A stretch of 64,000 bases of DNA from VBCG01 sp044226535 (GCA_044226535.1 JBGAGT010000010.1:62001-126000); one strand, 5' to 3'; shown: positions 41,824 through 59,813, counted from the first letter of the stretch. The notes: a model not told the origin generated them from the sequence alone. Translations and numbers: made by a program.

Positions 41824-42538
41824 TCTTCGCTCCGGTGCCGGTACGACGCGGGCGCTTCGGTGCCTCGGGGGCCGCCGGGGCCGGGGCGGGAACCGCCGGC
41901 TCGGCGTCGTGCGCCATCACTTCGCCCTTGAAAACCCAAACCTTGATGCCGATGACGCCGTAGGTCGTGCGCGCCTCGGAGAAACCGTAGTCGATGTCGG
42001 CGCGCAGCGTATGCAGCGGCACGCGGCCCTCGCGGTACCACTCGGTGCGCGCGATCTCAATGCCGTTCAGGCGCCCCGACGACATGATCTTGATGCCCTG
42101 CGCGCCGAGGCGCATCGCGTTCTGGATGGCGCGCTTCATCGCGCGGCGGAACATGATGCGCTTCTGCAGCTGCTGGGCGATCGAGTCGGCGATCAGCTGG
42201 GCGTCGACCTCGGGCTTGCGGATCTCCTCGATGTTGAGGCCGACGTCGCCGCCCATCATGCGGCGCAGGTCGGTGCGCAGCGTCTCGATGTCCTCGCCCT
42301 TCTTGCCGATCACCACGCCCGGGCGCGCCGAGTGGATGGTGATGCGCGCGTTCTTGGCCGGGCGCTCGATCGTGACCTTGGCCACCGAGGCGTGCGTGAG
42401 CTTGCGCTTCAGGTACTCGCGGATCTTGATGTCCTGCGCGAGCGTGGGCGCGAAGTTCTTCTTGTTCGCGTACCAGCGCGAGCCCCAGTTGCGGTTGACC
42501 GAAAGGCGGAACCCGGTCGGATGAATCTTCTGTCCCAT
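41807..42538 (-). CDS. rpsC: 30S ribosomal protein S3
   Basis: S3 forms part of the mRNA entry helicase. The 243 residues start MGQKIHPTGFRLSVNRNWGS, have a KH domain (PGVVIGKKGEDIETLRTDLR) and the C-terminal S3 domain (RVPLHTLRADIDYGFSEART). The tail is a Pro/Ala/Lys stretch (VPAPAPAAPEAPKRPRRTG) longer than in enterics. The ATG at 42536-42538 gives the standard start. Confidence 0.99.
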   Translation of the reverse strand: MGQKIHPTGFRLSVNRNWGSRWYANKKNFAPTLAQDIKIREYLKRKLTHASVAKVTIERPAKNARITIHSARPGVVIGKKGEDIETLRTDLRRMMGGDVGLNIEEIRKPEVDAQLIADSIAQQLQKRIMFRRAMKRAIQNAMRLGAQGIKIMSSGRLNGIEIARTEWYREGRVPLHTLRADIDYGFSEARTTYGVIGIKVWVFKGEVMAHDAEPAVPAPAPAAPEAPKRPRRTGTGAKNAAAS

Positions 42539-42549
42539 GTCGTTCCGTC

Positions 42550-42891
42550 CTATTTCTTCCTGCCGTCGCCGACGACGAGGTGGATGTGGCACGTCTGCTT
42601 GCCGATGGTGTTGCCGCGGCCCTTGGCGCGCGGCGACATGCGCTTCATCGTCTCGGCCTTGTCGACGTACACGGTGGTGACCTTGAGCTCGTCGATGTCG
42701 GCGCCGTCGTTGTGCTCGGCGTTGGCGATCGCCGACTCGAGCACCTTGCGGATGATGCGCGCGCCCTTCTTGGTGCTGAACGCCAGCACGTCGAGCGCCC
42801 TGTCGACGCGGAGCCCGCGGATCTGGTCGGCGACAAGGCGGCCCTTCTGGGCCGACAGGCGCACGCCCTTCAACGTTGCAGTGGTTTCCAT
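42550..42891 (-). CDS. rplV: 50S ribosomal protein L22
   Basis: L22 lines the exit tunnel. The 113-residue protein has the globular core (TATLKGVRLSAQKGRLVADQ, KVLESAIANAEHNDGADIDE) and the long beta-hairpin with MSPRAKGRGNTIGKQTCHIH. The tunnel-tip region looks intact, with no visible macrolide-resistance-type deletion. Confidence 0.99.
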   Translation of the reverse strand: METTATLKGVRLSAQKGRLVADQIRGLRVDRALDVLAFSTKKGARIIRKVLESAIANAEHNDGADIDELKVTTVYVDKAETMKRMSPRAKGRGNTIGKQTCHIHLVVGDGRKK

Positions 42892-42901
42892 CGCGCTCTC
42901 C

Positions 42902-43198
42902 CTACTTCTTCCGCGGCGCGGCCGGCGCGGCGACCTTCTTGTCGGACGAGTGTCCCTTGAAGGTGCGCGTCAGCGAGAACTCGCCGAGCTTGTGACCGAC
43001 CATGTTTTCCGACACGTAGACCGGGACGTGCTGCTTGCCGTTGTGGACGGCGATCGTCAGGCCGACGAAGTCGGGCGTGATCGTCGAGCGGCGCGACCAG
43101 GTCTTGATCGGCTTCTTGTCGTTGACCGCGCGCGCGGCTTCCACCTTCGACATCAGGTGGCCGTCCACGAACGGGCCCTTCTTGATTGAACGTGCCAT
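42902..43198 (-). CDS. rpsS: 30S ribosomal protein S19
   Basis: The 98-residue protein starts MARSIKKGPFVDGHLMSKVE and contains IKTWSRRSTITPDFVGLTIA and HNGKQHVPVYVSENMVGHKL. It pairs with S13 in the 30S head. It lies 3 bp from rplB and 10 bp from rplV. Confidence 0.99.
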   Translation of the reverse strand: MARSIKKGPFVDGHLMSKVEAARAVNDKKPIKTWSRRSTITPDFVGLTIAVHNGKQHVPVYVSENMVGHKLGEFSLTRTFKGHSSDKKVAAPAAPRKK

Positions 43199-43201
43199 CG
43201 C

Positions 43202-44035
43202 TTAACCCTTCGTCGCGCGCCGGCGGCGCACGATCATCACGTCGGTTCGCTTGTTCTTGCGCGTCTTGAACCCCTTCGCCGGCGTGCCCCACGGCGACAC
43301 CGGGTGGTGGCGGCCGCCGCCGCCGTTGGTGCGGCCACCCATCGGGTGGTCCACCGGGTTCATCGAGATCGCGCGCACCGTCGGGCGGATGCCACGCCAG
43401 CGGTTGGCACCGGCCTTGCCGATCGAGCGCAGGCTGTGCTCCTCGTTGCCCACCTCGCCGATGGTGGCGCGGCAGTCCACGTGCACCTTGCGGATCTCGC
43501 CCGAGCGCAGCCGCAGCTGCGCGTACGCGCCTTCGCGCGCCAGCAGCTGGACGCCCGCGCCCGCGGAGCGCGCGATCTGCGCCCCCGCACCGGGCTTGAG
43601 CTCGATGCAGTGGATCGTCGTGCCCACCGGGATGTTGCGCAGCGGCAGCGCGTTGCCCGGCTTGATCGCCGCCTCGGCGCCCGAGGCGAGCTCGGTGCCG
43701 ACCGCGACGCCGCGCGGGGCGATGATGTAGCGGCGCTCGCCGTCCTTGTACAGCAGCAGCGCGAGGTTCGCCGAGCGGTTCGGGTCGTACTCGAAGCGCT
43801 CGACCTTCGCGTCGATGCCGTCCTTGTTGCGCTTGAAGTCGACGATCCGGTAGTGGTGCTTGTGGCCGCCACCCTTGTGCCGTATCGTGATGTGGCCGTT
43901 GTTGTTGCGGCCCGAGCCGCGCTTCTGCGGCTCGACCAGCGACGCCACCGGGCGCCCCTTGTGCAGGTTCGGGTTGACGACCTTGACCAGCGCGCGGCGC
44001 CCGGCCGAAGTCGGCTTGACTTTGACGAGTGCCAT
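43202..44035 (-). CDS. rplB: 50S ribosomal protein L2
   Basis: L2 is needed for subunit joining and peptidyl transfer. The 277 residues have GRNNNGHITIRHKGGGHKHH and the conserved C-terminal block NPVDHPMGGRTNGGGGRHHP, including the His required for activity. The length fits the family (273-280). Confidence 0.99.
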   Translation of the reverse strand: MALVKVKPTSAGRRALVKVVNPNLHKGRPVASLVEPQKRGSGRNNNGHITIRHKGGGHKHHYRIVDFKRNKDGIDAKVERFEYDPNRSANLALLLYKDGERRYIIAPRGVAVGTELASGAEAAIKPGNALPLRNIPVGTTIHCIELKPGAGAQIARSAGAGVQLLAREGAYAQLRLRSGEIRKVHVDCRATIGEVGNEEHSLRSIGKAGANRWRGIRPTVRAISMNPVDHPMGGRTNGGGGRHHPVSPWGTPAKGFKTRKNKRTDVMIVRRRRATKG

Positions 44036-44037
44036 GA

Positions 44038-44364
44038 TCAGGCCTCCTGACCGAAGTTGATTTCCTGCCCGGGCGCGAGGCAGACGTACGCCTTCTTCCA
44101 GTTGCGGCGCCGGCCCGCGTGCGTGCCGAAGCGCTTCTTCTTGCCCTGCACGTTCGCCACCTGGACGGAGGTCACCTCGATCTTCTTGTCCTTGGTGCTG
44201 AACATCGCCTCGACGGCGGCCTTGATCTCCGGCTTGGTCGCGTCCTGCGCGACGCGGAAGATCACCTGCTCGTACCTGTCGGCGATCATCGTGCTCTTCT
44301 CGGACACGATGGGCGCGATCAGGATGGTCGCCAGGCGCTCGGTATCGTACTTGCGCGTGTTCAT
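44038..44364 (-). CDS. rplW: 50S ribosomal protein L23
   Basis: L23 docks trigger factor and SRP at the tunnel exit. The 108-residue protein contains LATILIAPIVSEKSTMIADR, VIFRVAQDATKPEIKAAVEA and KKRFGTHAGRRRNWKKAYVC. Its ATG overlaps the rplD stop by 4 bp. Confidence 0.98.
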   Translation of the reverse strand: MNTRKYDTERLATILIAPIVSEKSTMIADRYEQVIFRVAQDATKPEIKAAVEAMFSTKDKKIEVTSVQVANVQGKKKRFGTHAGRRRNWKKAYVCLAPGQEINFGQEA

Positions 44365-44984
44365 GCGAGCGACTCCTCGAATTGCGCGACGGCGGCCTTG
44401 GTGAGCAGCACGTTGTTGAAATGCACGAGGCTCACGGGGTCGATCTCGCGCGTCTCGAGCACCAGCACGTCCGGCAGGTTGCGCGAGGCGAGCAGCAGGT
44501 TCTCCTCGAGCTTGTCGGTGACGACCAGCACGGAACCCTGGAGGCCGTAGCCCTTGACCTTCTTGGCGAACTGGCGCGTCTTGGGCGCGTCGAGCACCAG
44601 CGACTCGACCACCGACAGGCGGCCTTCGCGCACGAGCTGCGACAGGATCGACGCGATGCCCGCGCGGTACATCTTGCGGTTGAGCTTCTGCGAGAAGTTC
44701 TCGTCGGGCATCGACGGGAAGATCTTGCCGCCGCCGCGCCACAGGGGGCTGTTGGCCTGGCCCGCGCGCGCGCGGCCCGTGCCCTTCTGCGCCCAGGGCT
44801 TCTTGTGCGACTTGTTGACCTGGCCGCGGCCCTTCTGCGCGCGCGTGCCCTGGCGGCCGTTCGCCTGGTAGGCGGTGACCACCTGGTGGACCAGCGCCTC
44901 GTTGTACTCGCGGCCGAACAGCGCGTCCGACGCGCTGATGGTCGAGGCGGCCTTGCCTTCGTCGTTGATGAGCTTCAGGTCCAT
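44361..44984 (-). CDS. rplD: 50S ribosomal protein L4
   Basis: L4 lines the tunnel and, in gammaproteobacteria, autoregulates the S10 operon. The 207 residues have the extended-loop stretch GTRAQKGRGQVNKSHKKPWA with GTGRARAGQANSPLWRGGGK and the globular C-terminal half (LVVTDKLEENLLLASRNLPD). The tunnel loop appears wild type. Confidence 0.99.
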   Translation of the reverse strand: MDLKLINDEGKAASTISASDALFGREYNEALVHQVVTAYQANGRQGTRAQKGRGQVNKSHKKPWAQKGTGRARAGQANSPLWRGGGKIFPSMPDENFSQKLNRKMYRAGIASILSQLVREGRLSVVESLVLDAPKTRQFAKKVKGYGLQGSVLVVTDKLEENLLLASRNLPDVLVLETREIDPVSLVHFNNVLLTKAAVAQFEESLA

Positions 44985-44986
44985 GT

Positions 44987-45643
44987 TCAGGCCCCCTTCT
45001 TGAGCGGGGTCTTGACCGACGGGCGCACGACGATGTGGCCGCCGTCCGCGCCGGGCACCGAGCCCTTCACCAGCAACAGGCCGCGCTCGGCGTCCACGCG
45101 CACCACCGACAGCGTCTGCACGCTGCGCGTCTCGCTGCCGTAGTGGCCGGCCATGCGCTTGCCCGGGAACACGCGGCCCGGGTCCTGCGCCATCGAGATC
45201 GAGCCGGGGGTGTTGTGCGAGCGCGAGTTGCCGTGCGTCGCGCGGTTCGAGCTGAAGTTGTGGCGAGTGATCACGCCGGTGAAGCCGCGGCCCTTGGTCG
45301 TGCCCTGCACGTCGACCAGCTGGCCGGCGCTGAAGGTGTCCACGCCGACCACGTCGCCCGGCTTGAACCTGGCGAGCTCCTCGGCGCTGACCGGGAATTC
45401 CTTGAGCACTTCGCCGGCCTCGACGCCGGCCTTGGCGAGGTGACCCGCCTGCGGCTTGGTCACGCGCGAGGCGCGGCGCTTGCCGAAAGTGACCTGGACG
45501 GCGGTATAGCCGTCCGTCTCCTGCGTCTTGATCTGCGTGACGCGGTTGTTGCCGACGTCGAGCACCGTCACCGGGACGGCGTTGCCGTCGTCGGTGAAGA
45601 TTCTCGTCATGCCGACCTTGCGACCGACAAGTCCCAGTGACAT
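44987..45643 (-). CDS. rplC: 50S ribosomal protein L3
   Basis: L3 is a primary 23S rRNA binder near the peptidyl transferase centre. The 218 residues start MSLGLVGRKVGMTRIFTDDG and include GRGFTGVITRHNFSSNRATH and RVFPGKRMAGHYGSE, with the Gln in SMAQDPGRVFPGK that is methylated in Escherichia coli. It lies 127 bp after rpsJ, a gap filled by repeats. Confidence 0.99.
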   Translation of the reverse strand: MSLGLVGRKVGMTRIFTDDGNAVPVTVLDVGNNRVTQIKTQETDGYTAVQVTFGKRRASRVTKPQAGHLAKAGVEAGEVLKEFPVSAEELARFKPGDVVGVDTFSAGQLVDVQGTTKGRGFTGVITRHNFSSNRATHGNSRSHNTPGSISMAQDPGRVFPGKRMAGHYGSETRSVQTLSVVRVDAERGLLLVKGSVPGADGGHIVVRPSVKTPLKKGA

Positions 45644-45663
45644 TTCGAACTCTCTCTGTTTGT

Positions 45664-45770
45664 TGGTTGCCCCCGCTTCCGCGGGGGTGCCGACTCCAAT
45701 TGGCCGGCCGGTGCTGCTTACTGCAACTTGCTGTTCACTGCTTGGGTCCCCGCCTTCGCGGGGATCACGA
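45664..45770. repeat. REP-like hairpins between rpsJ and rplC
   Basis: Two G-C hairpins (CCCCCGCTTCCGCGGGGG and TCCCCGCCTTCGCGGGGA) occupy the gap directly after the rpsJ stop. The second ends GGATCACG, a variant of the dispersed GGATGACG end. No gene is present. Confidence 0.75.
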
Positions 45771-46085
45771 TCATTGCAGCTTGATCTCGACGTCCACGCC
45801 CGCCGGAAGGTCGAGCTTCATCAACTGGTCGACCGTCTTGTCGGTCGGGTCGATGATGTCCATCAGGCGCAGGTGCGTGCGGATCTCGAACTGGTCGCGC
45901 GAGGTCTTGTTCACGTGCGGGGAGCGCAGCACGTCGAAGCGCTCGATGCGCGTCGGCAGCGGCACGGGGCCCTTGACCACCGCGCCGGAGCGCTTGGCGG
46001 TCTCGACGATCTCGAGCGCCGACTGGTCGATCAGCTTGTAATCGAACGCCTTCAGCCGGATCCGGATTTTCTGGTTTTGCATCAT
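45771..46085 (-). CDS. rpsJ: 30S ribosomal protein S10 (NusE)
   Basis: S10 works in the 30S head and in antitermination with NusB and NusG. The 104-residue protein contains RIRLKAFDYKLIDQSALEIV, GPVPLPTRIERFDVLRSPHV and DQFEIRTHLRLMDIIDPTDK. It is the first gene of the S10 block, 180 bp after tuf. Confidence 0.99.
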   Translation of the reverse strand: MMQNQKIRIRLKAFDYKLIDQSALEIVETAKRSGAVVKGPVPLPTRIERFDVLRSPHVNKTSRDQFEIRTHLRLMDIIDPTDKTVDQLMKLDLPAGVDVEIKLQ

Positions 46086-46260
46086 TCACCCCTGAGCGGC
46101 GCGCCAGGCGCCCCGCTCGCTGACTGTCTCACCACGTCCGCAAAACACGCGGTTCTTCGTAGCCTCTGTCCTGCGGAAAGCGCCGGGCCGTCCCAAGCTT
46201 TCCGCACTGACTTCATGCCTTTGGCCGTTGCCGGCCAAATGCAGGTTTTTACTTTTGGCC
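46086..46260 (-). promoter_or_regulatory. Structured tuf-rpsJ leader with successive hairpins
   Basis: In transcript order after the tuf stop come three structures. First is an imperfect hairpin of the GGC(G/C)AAAAGTA family (46233-46260). Second is a perfect 9-bp stem GCGGAAAGC/GCTTTCCGC with a 15-nt loop. Third is a G-C-rich stem (GAGCGG...CCGCTC) just before rpsJ. This is where S10-operon leader control would act. No consensus promoter is seen, so transcription probably reads through from tuf. The regulatory role is inferred. Confidence 0.5.
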
Positions 46261-46265
46261 GATCG

Positions 46266-47456
<1,191 letters not shown>

Positions 47457-47465
47457 GATCGGTCC

Positions 47466-49559
47466 TTAAGCCTTCTTGTTGATCACCGCCTCGGCGACGT
47501 TCTTCGGCGCCTCGGTGTAATGCTTGAATTCCATCGTGTAGGTGGCGCGGCCCTGCGAAAGCGAGCGCAGGGTCGTCGAGTAGCCGAACATCTCGGCGAG
47601 CGGCACCTCGGCCTTGATCGCCTTGCCCGTGGGCAGGTCTTCCATGCCCTGGACCATGCCGCGGCGCGACGACAGGTCGCCCATCACGTTGCCCATGAAG
47701 TCCTCGGGCGTCTCGACCTCGACCGCCATCATCGGCTCGAGCAGAACCGGCGTCGCCTTGCGCATGCCGTCCTTGAAGGCGATCGAGGCGGCCATCTTGA
47801 ACGCGTTCTCGTTCGAATCGACGTCGTGGTAGCTGCCGTCGAACAGCGTGACCTTGACGTCGACGACGGGGAAGCCCGCCAGCACGCCGTTGGGCAGCGT
47901 TTCGCGCAGCCCCTTCTCGACCGCCGGGATGTACTCGCGCGGCACCGAGCCGCCCTTGATCGCGTCGACGAACTCGAAGCCCTTGCCGGTCTCGTTGGGC
48001 TCCATCTTCAGCCAGACGTGGCCGTACTGGCCGCGGCCGCCCGACTGCTTGACGAACTTGCCCTCGATCTCGACCGGCTTGCGGATCGCCTCGCGGTACG
48101 CCACCTGCGGCGCGCCGACGTTGGCTTCCACGCCGAACTCGCGCTTCATGCGGTCGACCAGGATCTCGAGGTGCAGCTCGCCCATGCCCGAGATGATGGT
48201 CTGGCCCGACTCCTCGTCGGTGCGCACGCGGAACGACGGGTCTTCCTGCGCCAGGCGGTTGAGGGCGATGCCCATCTTCTCCTGGTCGGCCTTGGTCTTG
48301 GGCTCGACGGCGACGTGGATCACCGGCTCCGGGAACACCATCTTCTCGAGGGTGATCTCCTTCTGCGGGTCGCACAGCGTGTCGCCGGTGGTCGCTTCCT
48401 TCAGGCCCACCGCAGCGGCGATGTCGCCCGCGCGCACTTCCTTGATGTCCTCGCGCTGGTTGGCGTGCATCTGCAGGATGCGCCCGAGGCGCTCCTTGCG
48501 GCCCTTGATCGGGTTGTAGACGGTGTCGCCCGAATGCACGACGCCCGAGTACACGCGGAAGAACACCAGCTGGCCGACGAACGGGTCGGTCATGATCTTG
48601 AAGGCGAGGCCCGAGAAGGGCTCGTCGTCCGAGGCCTTGCGCTCGCCGATCTGGCCGTTCTCGAGCTCGCCCGTGACCGGCGGGATGTCGGTCGGCGCGG
48701 GCATGTAGTCGAGCACCGCGTCGAGCATGGCCTGCACGCCCTTGTTCTTGAACGCCGAGCCGCACATCATCGGCACGATCTCGTTGGCGATGGTGCGAAG
48801 GCGCAGGCCCTTCCTGATCTGGGCCTCGTCGAGCTCGCCGGACTCGAGGTAGGCGTTCATCAGCTCCTCGTTGGCCTCGGCAGCGCTCTCGACCATCTTC
48901 TCGCGCCACTCCTTGCAGGTGTCGAGGAGCTCGGCCGGGATGTCGCGCGTCTGGTACTTCATGCCCTGGGACGTGTCGTCCCAGATGATGGCCTTCATCT
49001 TCACCAGGTCGACGACGCCCTCGAACTTGTCCTCGGCGCCGATCGGCACCTGGATGGGTACCGGGTTGGCCTTGAGGCGCGAGCGCATCTGGTCGTGGAC
49101 CTTGAAGAAGTTCGCGCCGACGCGGTCCATCTTGTTGACGAACGCGAGGCGCGGCACCTGGTACTTGTTGGCCTGGCGCCAGACGGTCTCGGACTGCGGC
49201 TGCACGCCGCCCACCGAGTCGTACACCATGCACGCGCCGTCGAGCACGCGCATCGAGCGCTCGACCTCGATGGTGAAATCGACGTGCCCGGGGGTGTCGA
49301 TGATGTTGATGCGGTGCTCGGGGTACGTCCCGTCCATCCCCTTCCAGAAGCAGGTGGTGGCGGCAGACGTGATCGTGATGCCGCGCTCGCGTTCCTGCTC
49401 CATCCAGTCCATGACGGCGGCGCCATCGTGCACCTCGCCCATCTTGTGCGAGACGCCGGTGTAGAAGAGGATGCGTTCGGTGGTCGTGGTCTTGCCGGCA
49501 TCGATGTGAGCGCTGATGCCGATGTTGCGATACCGTTCGATCGGTGTGGTGCGGGGCAT
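47466..49559 (-). CDS. fusA: Elongation factor G
   Basis: EF-G drives translocation and ribosome recycling. The 697 residues begin MPRTTPIERYRNIGISAHID with the P-loop AHIDAGKTTTTERIL. They contain DTPGHVDFTIEVERSMRVLD and NKMDRVGANF, and all five domains through HYTEAPKNVAEAVINKKA. It lies 3 bp after rpsG. Confidence 0.99.
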   Translation of the reverse strand: MPRTTPIERYRNIGISAHIDAGKTTTTERILFYTGVSHKMGEVHDGAAVMDWMEQERERGITITSAATTCFWKGMDGTYPEHRINIIDTPGHVDFTIEVERSMRVLDGACMVYDSVGGVQPQSETVWRQANKYQVPRLAFVNKMDRVGANFFKVHDQMRSRLKANPVPIQVPIGAEDKFEGVVDLVKMKAIIWDDTSQGMKYQTRDIPAELLDTCKEWREKMVESAAEANEELMNAYLESGELDEAQIRKGLRLRTIANEIVPMMCGSAFKNKGVQAMLDAVLDYMPAPTDIPPVTGELENGQIGERKASDDEPFSGLAFKIMTDPFVGQLVFFRVYSGVVHSGDTVYNPIKGRKERLGRILQMHANQREDIKEVRAGDIAAAVGLKEATTGDTLCDPQKEITLEKMVFPEPVIHVAVEPKTKADQEKMGIALNRLAQEDPSFRVRTDEESGQTIISGMGELHLEILVDRMKREFGVEANVGAPQVAYREAIRKPVEIEGKFVKQSGGRGQYGHVWLKMEPNETGKGFEFVDAIKGGSVPREYIPAVEKGLRETLPNGVLAGFPVVDVKVTLFDGSYHDVDSNENAFKMAASIAFKDGMRKATPVLLEPMMAVEVETPEDFMGNVMGDLSSRRGMVQGMEDLPTGKAIKAEVPLAEMFGYSTTLRSLSQGRATYTMEFKHYTEAPKNVAEAVINKKA

Positions 49560-49562
49560 TCT

Positions 49563-50033
49563 CTAGAACCTGAAGTGGGAGAAGGCCTTGTTGGCCTCGG
49601 CCATGCGGTGCACTTCCTCGCGCTTCTTGACCGCGCCGCCGCGGTTCTCGGCCGCGTCGAGCAGCTCACCCGCGAGGCGGGCGCCCATCGACTTCTCGCC
49701 GCGCTTGCGCGCGGCCTCGCGCAGCCAGCGCATGGCGAGCGCCATGCGGCGGACCGGGCGGACCTCGACGGGGACCTGGAAGTTGGCGCCGCCCACGCGG
49801 CGGCTCTTGACCTCGACCATCGGCCGGGTGTTCTGCACGGCCTGGTTGAACACCTCGAGCGGATCCTTCCCGCCCTTCTTGCTGATCGTCTCGAACGCGC
49901 CGTAGACGATGCGCTCCGCGACCGACTTCTTGCCGGCGGACATCAGCACGTTCATGAACTTGGCGACATCGACCGAGCCGTACTTGGGGTCGGCGAGGAT
50001 CTCGCGCTTGGGGACTTCTCTGCGACGGGGCAT
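49563..50033 (-). CDS. rpsG: 30S ribosomal protein S7
   Basis: S7 starts 30S head assembly and is a str-operon repressor in Escherichia coli. The 156 residues begin MPRRREVPKREILADPKYGS and contain MNVLMSAGKKSVAERIVYGA and RRVGGANFQVPVEVRPVRRM. It lies 25 bp after rpsL. Confidence 0.99.
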   Translation of the reverse strand: MPRRREVPKREILADPKYGSVDVAKFMNVLMSAGKKSVAERIVYGAFETISKKGGKDPLEVFNQAVQNTRPMVEVKSRRVGGANFQVPVEVRPVRRMALAMRWLREAARKRGEKSMGARLAGELLDAAENRGGAVKKREEVHRMAEANKAFSHFRF

Positions 50034-50058
50034 GATTACTCCGAGCTCTGGTCTTTAC

Positions 50059-50436
50059 TTAGGCGGCCTTGGGCCGCTTGGCGCCGTACTTCGAGCGGGC
50101 CTGCTTGCGGTCCTTGACACCCGCGGTGTCGAGGCTGCCGCGCACCATGTGGTAGCGGACGCCCGGGAGGTCCTTGACGCGACCGCCGCGGATCAGCACG
50201 ACCGAGTGCTCCTGCAGGTTGTGCCCTTCGCCGCCGATGTAGCTGATCACCTCGAAGCCGTTGGTGAGGCGGACCTTGGCGACCTTGCGCAGCGCCGAGT
50301 TCGGCTTCTTCGGGGTCGTCGTGTACACGCGCGTGCACACGCCACGCTTCTGCGGGCTTTGCTGAAGTGCAGGGACCTTGCTTTTCGACACGGCGGGCTT
50401 GCGACCCTTCCGCACGAGCTGATTGATGGTGGGCAT
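50059..50436 (-). CDS. rpsL: 30S ribosomal protein S12
   Basis: S12 controls decoding fidelity. The 125-residue protein starts MPTINQLVRKGRKPAVSKSK. It carries TTTPKKPNSALRKVAKVRLT with Lys at position 43 (the streptomycin-sensitive form) and GRVKDLPGVRYHMVRGSLDT. It opens the str block behind its own strong promoter and a leader of about 340 nt. Confidence 0.99.
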   Translation of the reverse strand: MPTINQLVRKGRKPAVSKSKVPALQQSPQKRGVCTRVYTTTPKKPNSALRKVAKVRLTNGFEVISYIGGEGHNLQEHSVVLIRGGRVKDLPGVRYHMVRGSLDTAGVKDRKQARSKYGAKRPKAA

Positions 50437-50779
50437 CTAAAGTTCTTCCGCTGATTGTCCTGAGTTGCGCAGGGGCGGCCGGACCGGTCCGGCGACGCTC
50501 ACCGCAGCGCTCCCAACGCCTCTGCTTCACGCGCTGCGCGCCCCGATCGAATGCCCGGGGCGCCCACGCGCGGGTGTTCCTGTCCTGCTCTGAATGTCTC
50601 GATCGCCGGTTGGATATGCAGCAAATCCTTTTGCATCAAGGGCTTGCCACAACACTTGCTGCTCCAACCGCCGGGCGCCTCGGCCGACGCTGCCCTGGAA
50701 GGCCGCGCACCGGGTACGCATCGCCGAGGGCCCGCGGCCGCAGGGAAAAACCGGCAGCACCCGGGCAAAGGGCGAAAAG
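50437..50779 (-). promoter_or_regulatory. rpsL leader: Long untranslated leader of rpsL
   Basis: From the predicted start near 50779 to the rpsL ATG there are about 340 nt without a credible gene. The sequence has G-C-rich segments likely to fold, and an unusual T/A-richer patch with TTGATGCAAAAGGATTTGC. Such length suggests a regulatory leader, but I cannot match it to a named motif. Confidence 0.4.
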
Positions 50780-50785
50780 ACCGCG

Positions 50786-50815
50786 ATTATAGTGAGAAAT
50801 CGACGGCCGGGTCAA
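50786..50815 (-). promoter_or_regulatory. Strong sigma-70 promoter of the str operon
   Basis: On the minus strand TTGACC (50810-50815) and a perfect TATAAT (50786-50791) are spaced 18 bp. This is the best promoter in the window and lies between the rpoC terminator and rpsL, so the str genes can be transcribed independently of rpoBC. Confidence 0.85.
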
Positions 50816-50877
50816 TCCCCATGCGCCCCCGCCGCGCTGCGAGCGGCGTCGTGGCCGGTGCACCTGGACGGCAGGCA

Positions 50878-50913
50878 AGAAAAAGGGGCCGGCAGTCGCC
50901 TGCCGGCCCCTTC
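50878..50913 (-). terminator. Rho-independent terminator after rpoC
   Basis: A 12-bp stem (AAGGGGCCGGCA with TGCCGGCCCCTT, loop of 6) lies about 20 bp after the rpoC stop, and the minus strand continues in a T-run (TTTTTCTTGCC). It separates the rpoBC transcript from the str operon. Confidence 0.9.
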
Positions 50914-50931
50914 GAGCTTGCCAGCCGGACG

Positions 50932-55188
<4,257 letters not shown>

Positions 55189-55207
55189 GTCTGAACTCTC
55201 CGAGTTC

Positions 55208-55290
55208 GCGCGGTGGTTCACTCCACCGCGCCTGCTGCCTTTACCTTGAAATTGGCGGCGGAAAAGTACGGCTGTGCCGGACTTTTCCGC
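55208..55290 (-). promoter_or_regulatory. Two hairpins in the rpoB-rpoC gap close to rpoC
   Basis: GCGCGGTGG/CCACCGCGC (55208-55231) is a perfect 9-bp stem just before rpoC. GCGGAAAAGT/ACTTTTCCGC (55258-55290) has an inner CGGC/GCCG stem. The latter resembles the neighbouring GGCGAAAAGTA-type hairpin. They may tune rpoC expression or mRNA stability (inferred). Confidence 0.6.
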
Positions 55291-55300
55291 GAAGCTCGCC

Positions 55301-55330
55301 CCGCGAAAAGTAGGTGTTTACTTTTCGCGG
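55301..55330 (-). repeat. Hairpin of the GGCGAAAAGTA family after rpoB
   Basis: CCGCGAAAAGTA pairs with TACTTTTCGCGG, apart from a slipped base next to the 5-6-nt loop. It starts 1 bp after the rpoB stop codon, the same placement as the copies after rplF and tuf. Confidence 0.8.
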
Positions 55331-55331
55331 T

Positions 55332-59411
<4,080 letters not shown>

Positions 59412-59813
59412 GCGATCTCCGGTGCATTCGCGCAGCGGATCGACAGGGCGCACGAGGTGACGAGGCCCTGCCGGTCGCTGCTCCGCGCGGCCGCGGTGCC
59501 CTGGGGACACCGTCGCCGGCGCGGCGATCATCGACTGGTCATGCAGCGCGACGGGACCTTGCGTCCCGCGGTCGCGATGCGTGGCCTGGCGGCTGGCCTC
59601 TACCAGCCTCTGGCGGACGGCGTCGCCGATGGTGCCTGGCGCGCCCGACCATGCCTTTCCCTTCCTGCAGTCGGGTTCAGGAAGCGAAGAGAAGGGCTCC
59701 GCGAGGGAACCCTCGTCTTCGCCGCCTGCCGGGCACGGCGGCAAGCCGCGCGCACCCGGTGGGGCGAAGGGGAGCCATCCAAGATCGGGGCGGCTCCCTG
59801 GTATTGCAAGTCC
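59412..59813 (-). other. rplL-rpoB intergenic region, 402 bp
   Basis: No gene is seen. In transcript order after rplL there is a hairpin GGGAGCC/GGCTCCC (59770-59798) without a T-run. Further on is a nested stem around CGAGGGTTCCCTCG (near 59696-59730). In Escherichia coli this gap holds an attenuator and an RNase III site. A similar role here is plausible by position only. No clear promoter for rpoB is visible. Confidence 0.5.

Noticed and set aside
49563..50436. rpsL and rpoB alleles conferring streptomycin or rifampicin resistance
   Set aside because: Lys43 in S12 and the His and Ser of the rifampicin pocket in RpoB are in the sensitive form.
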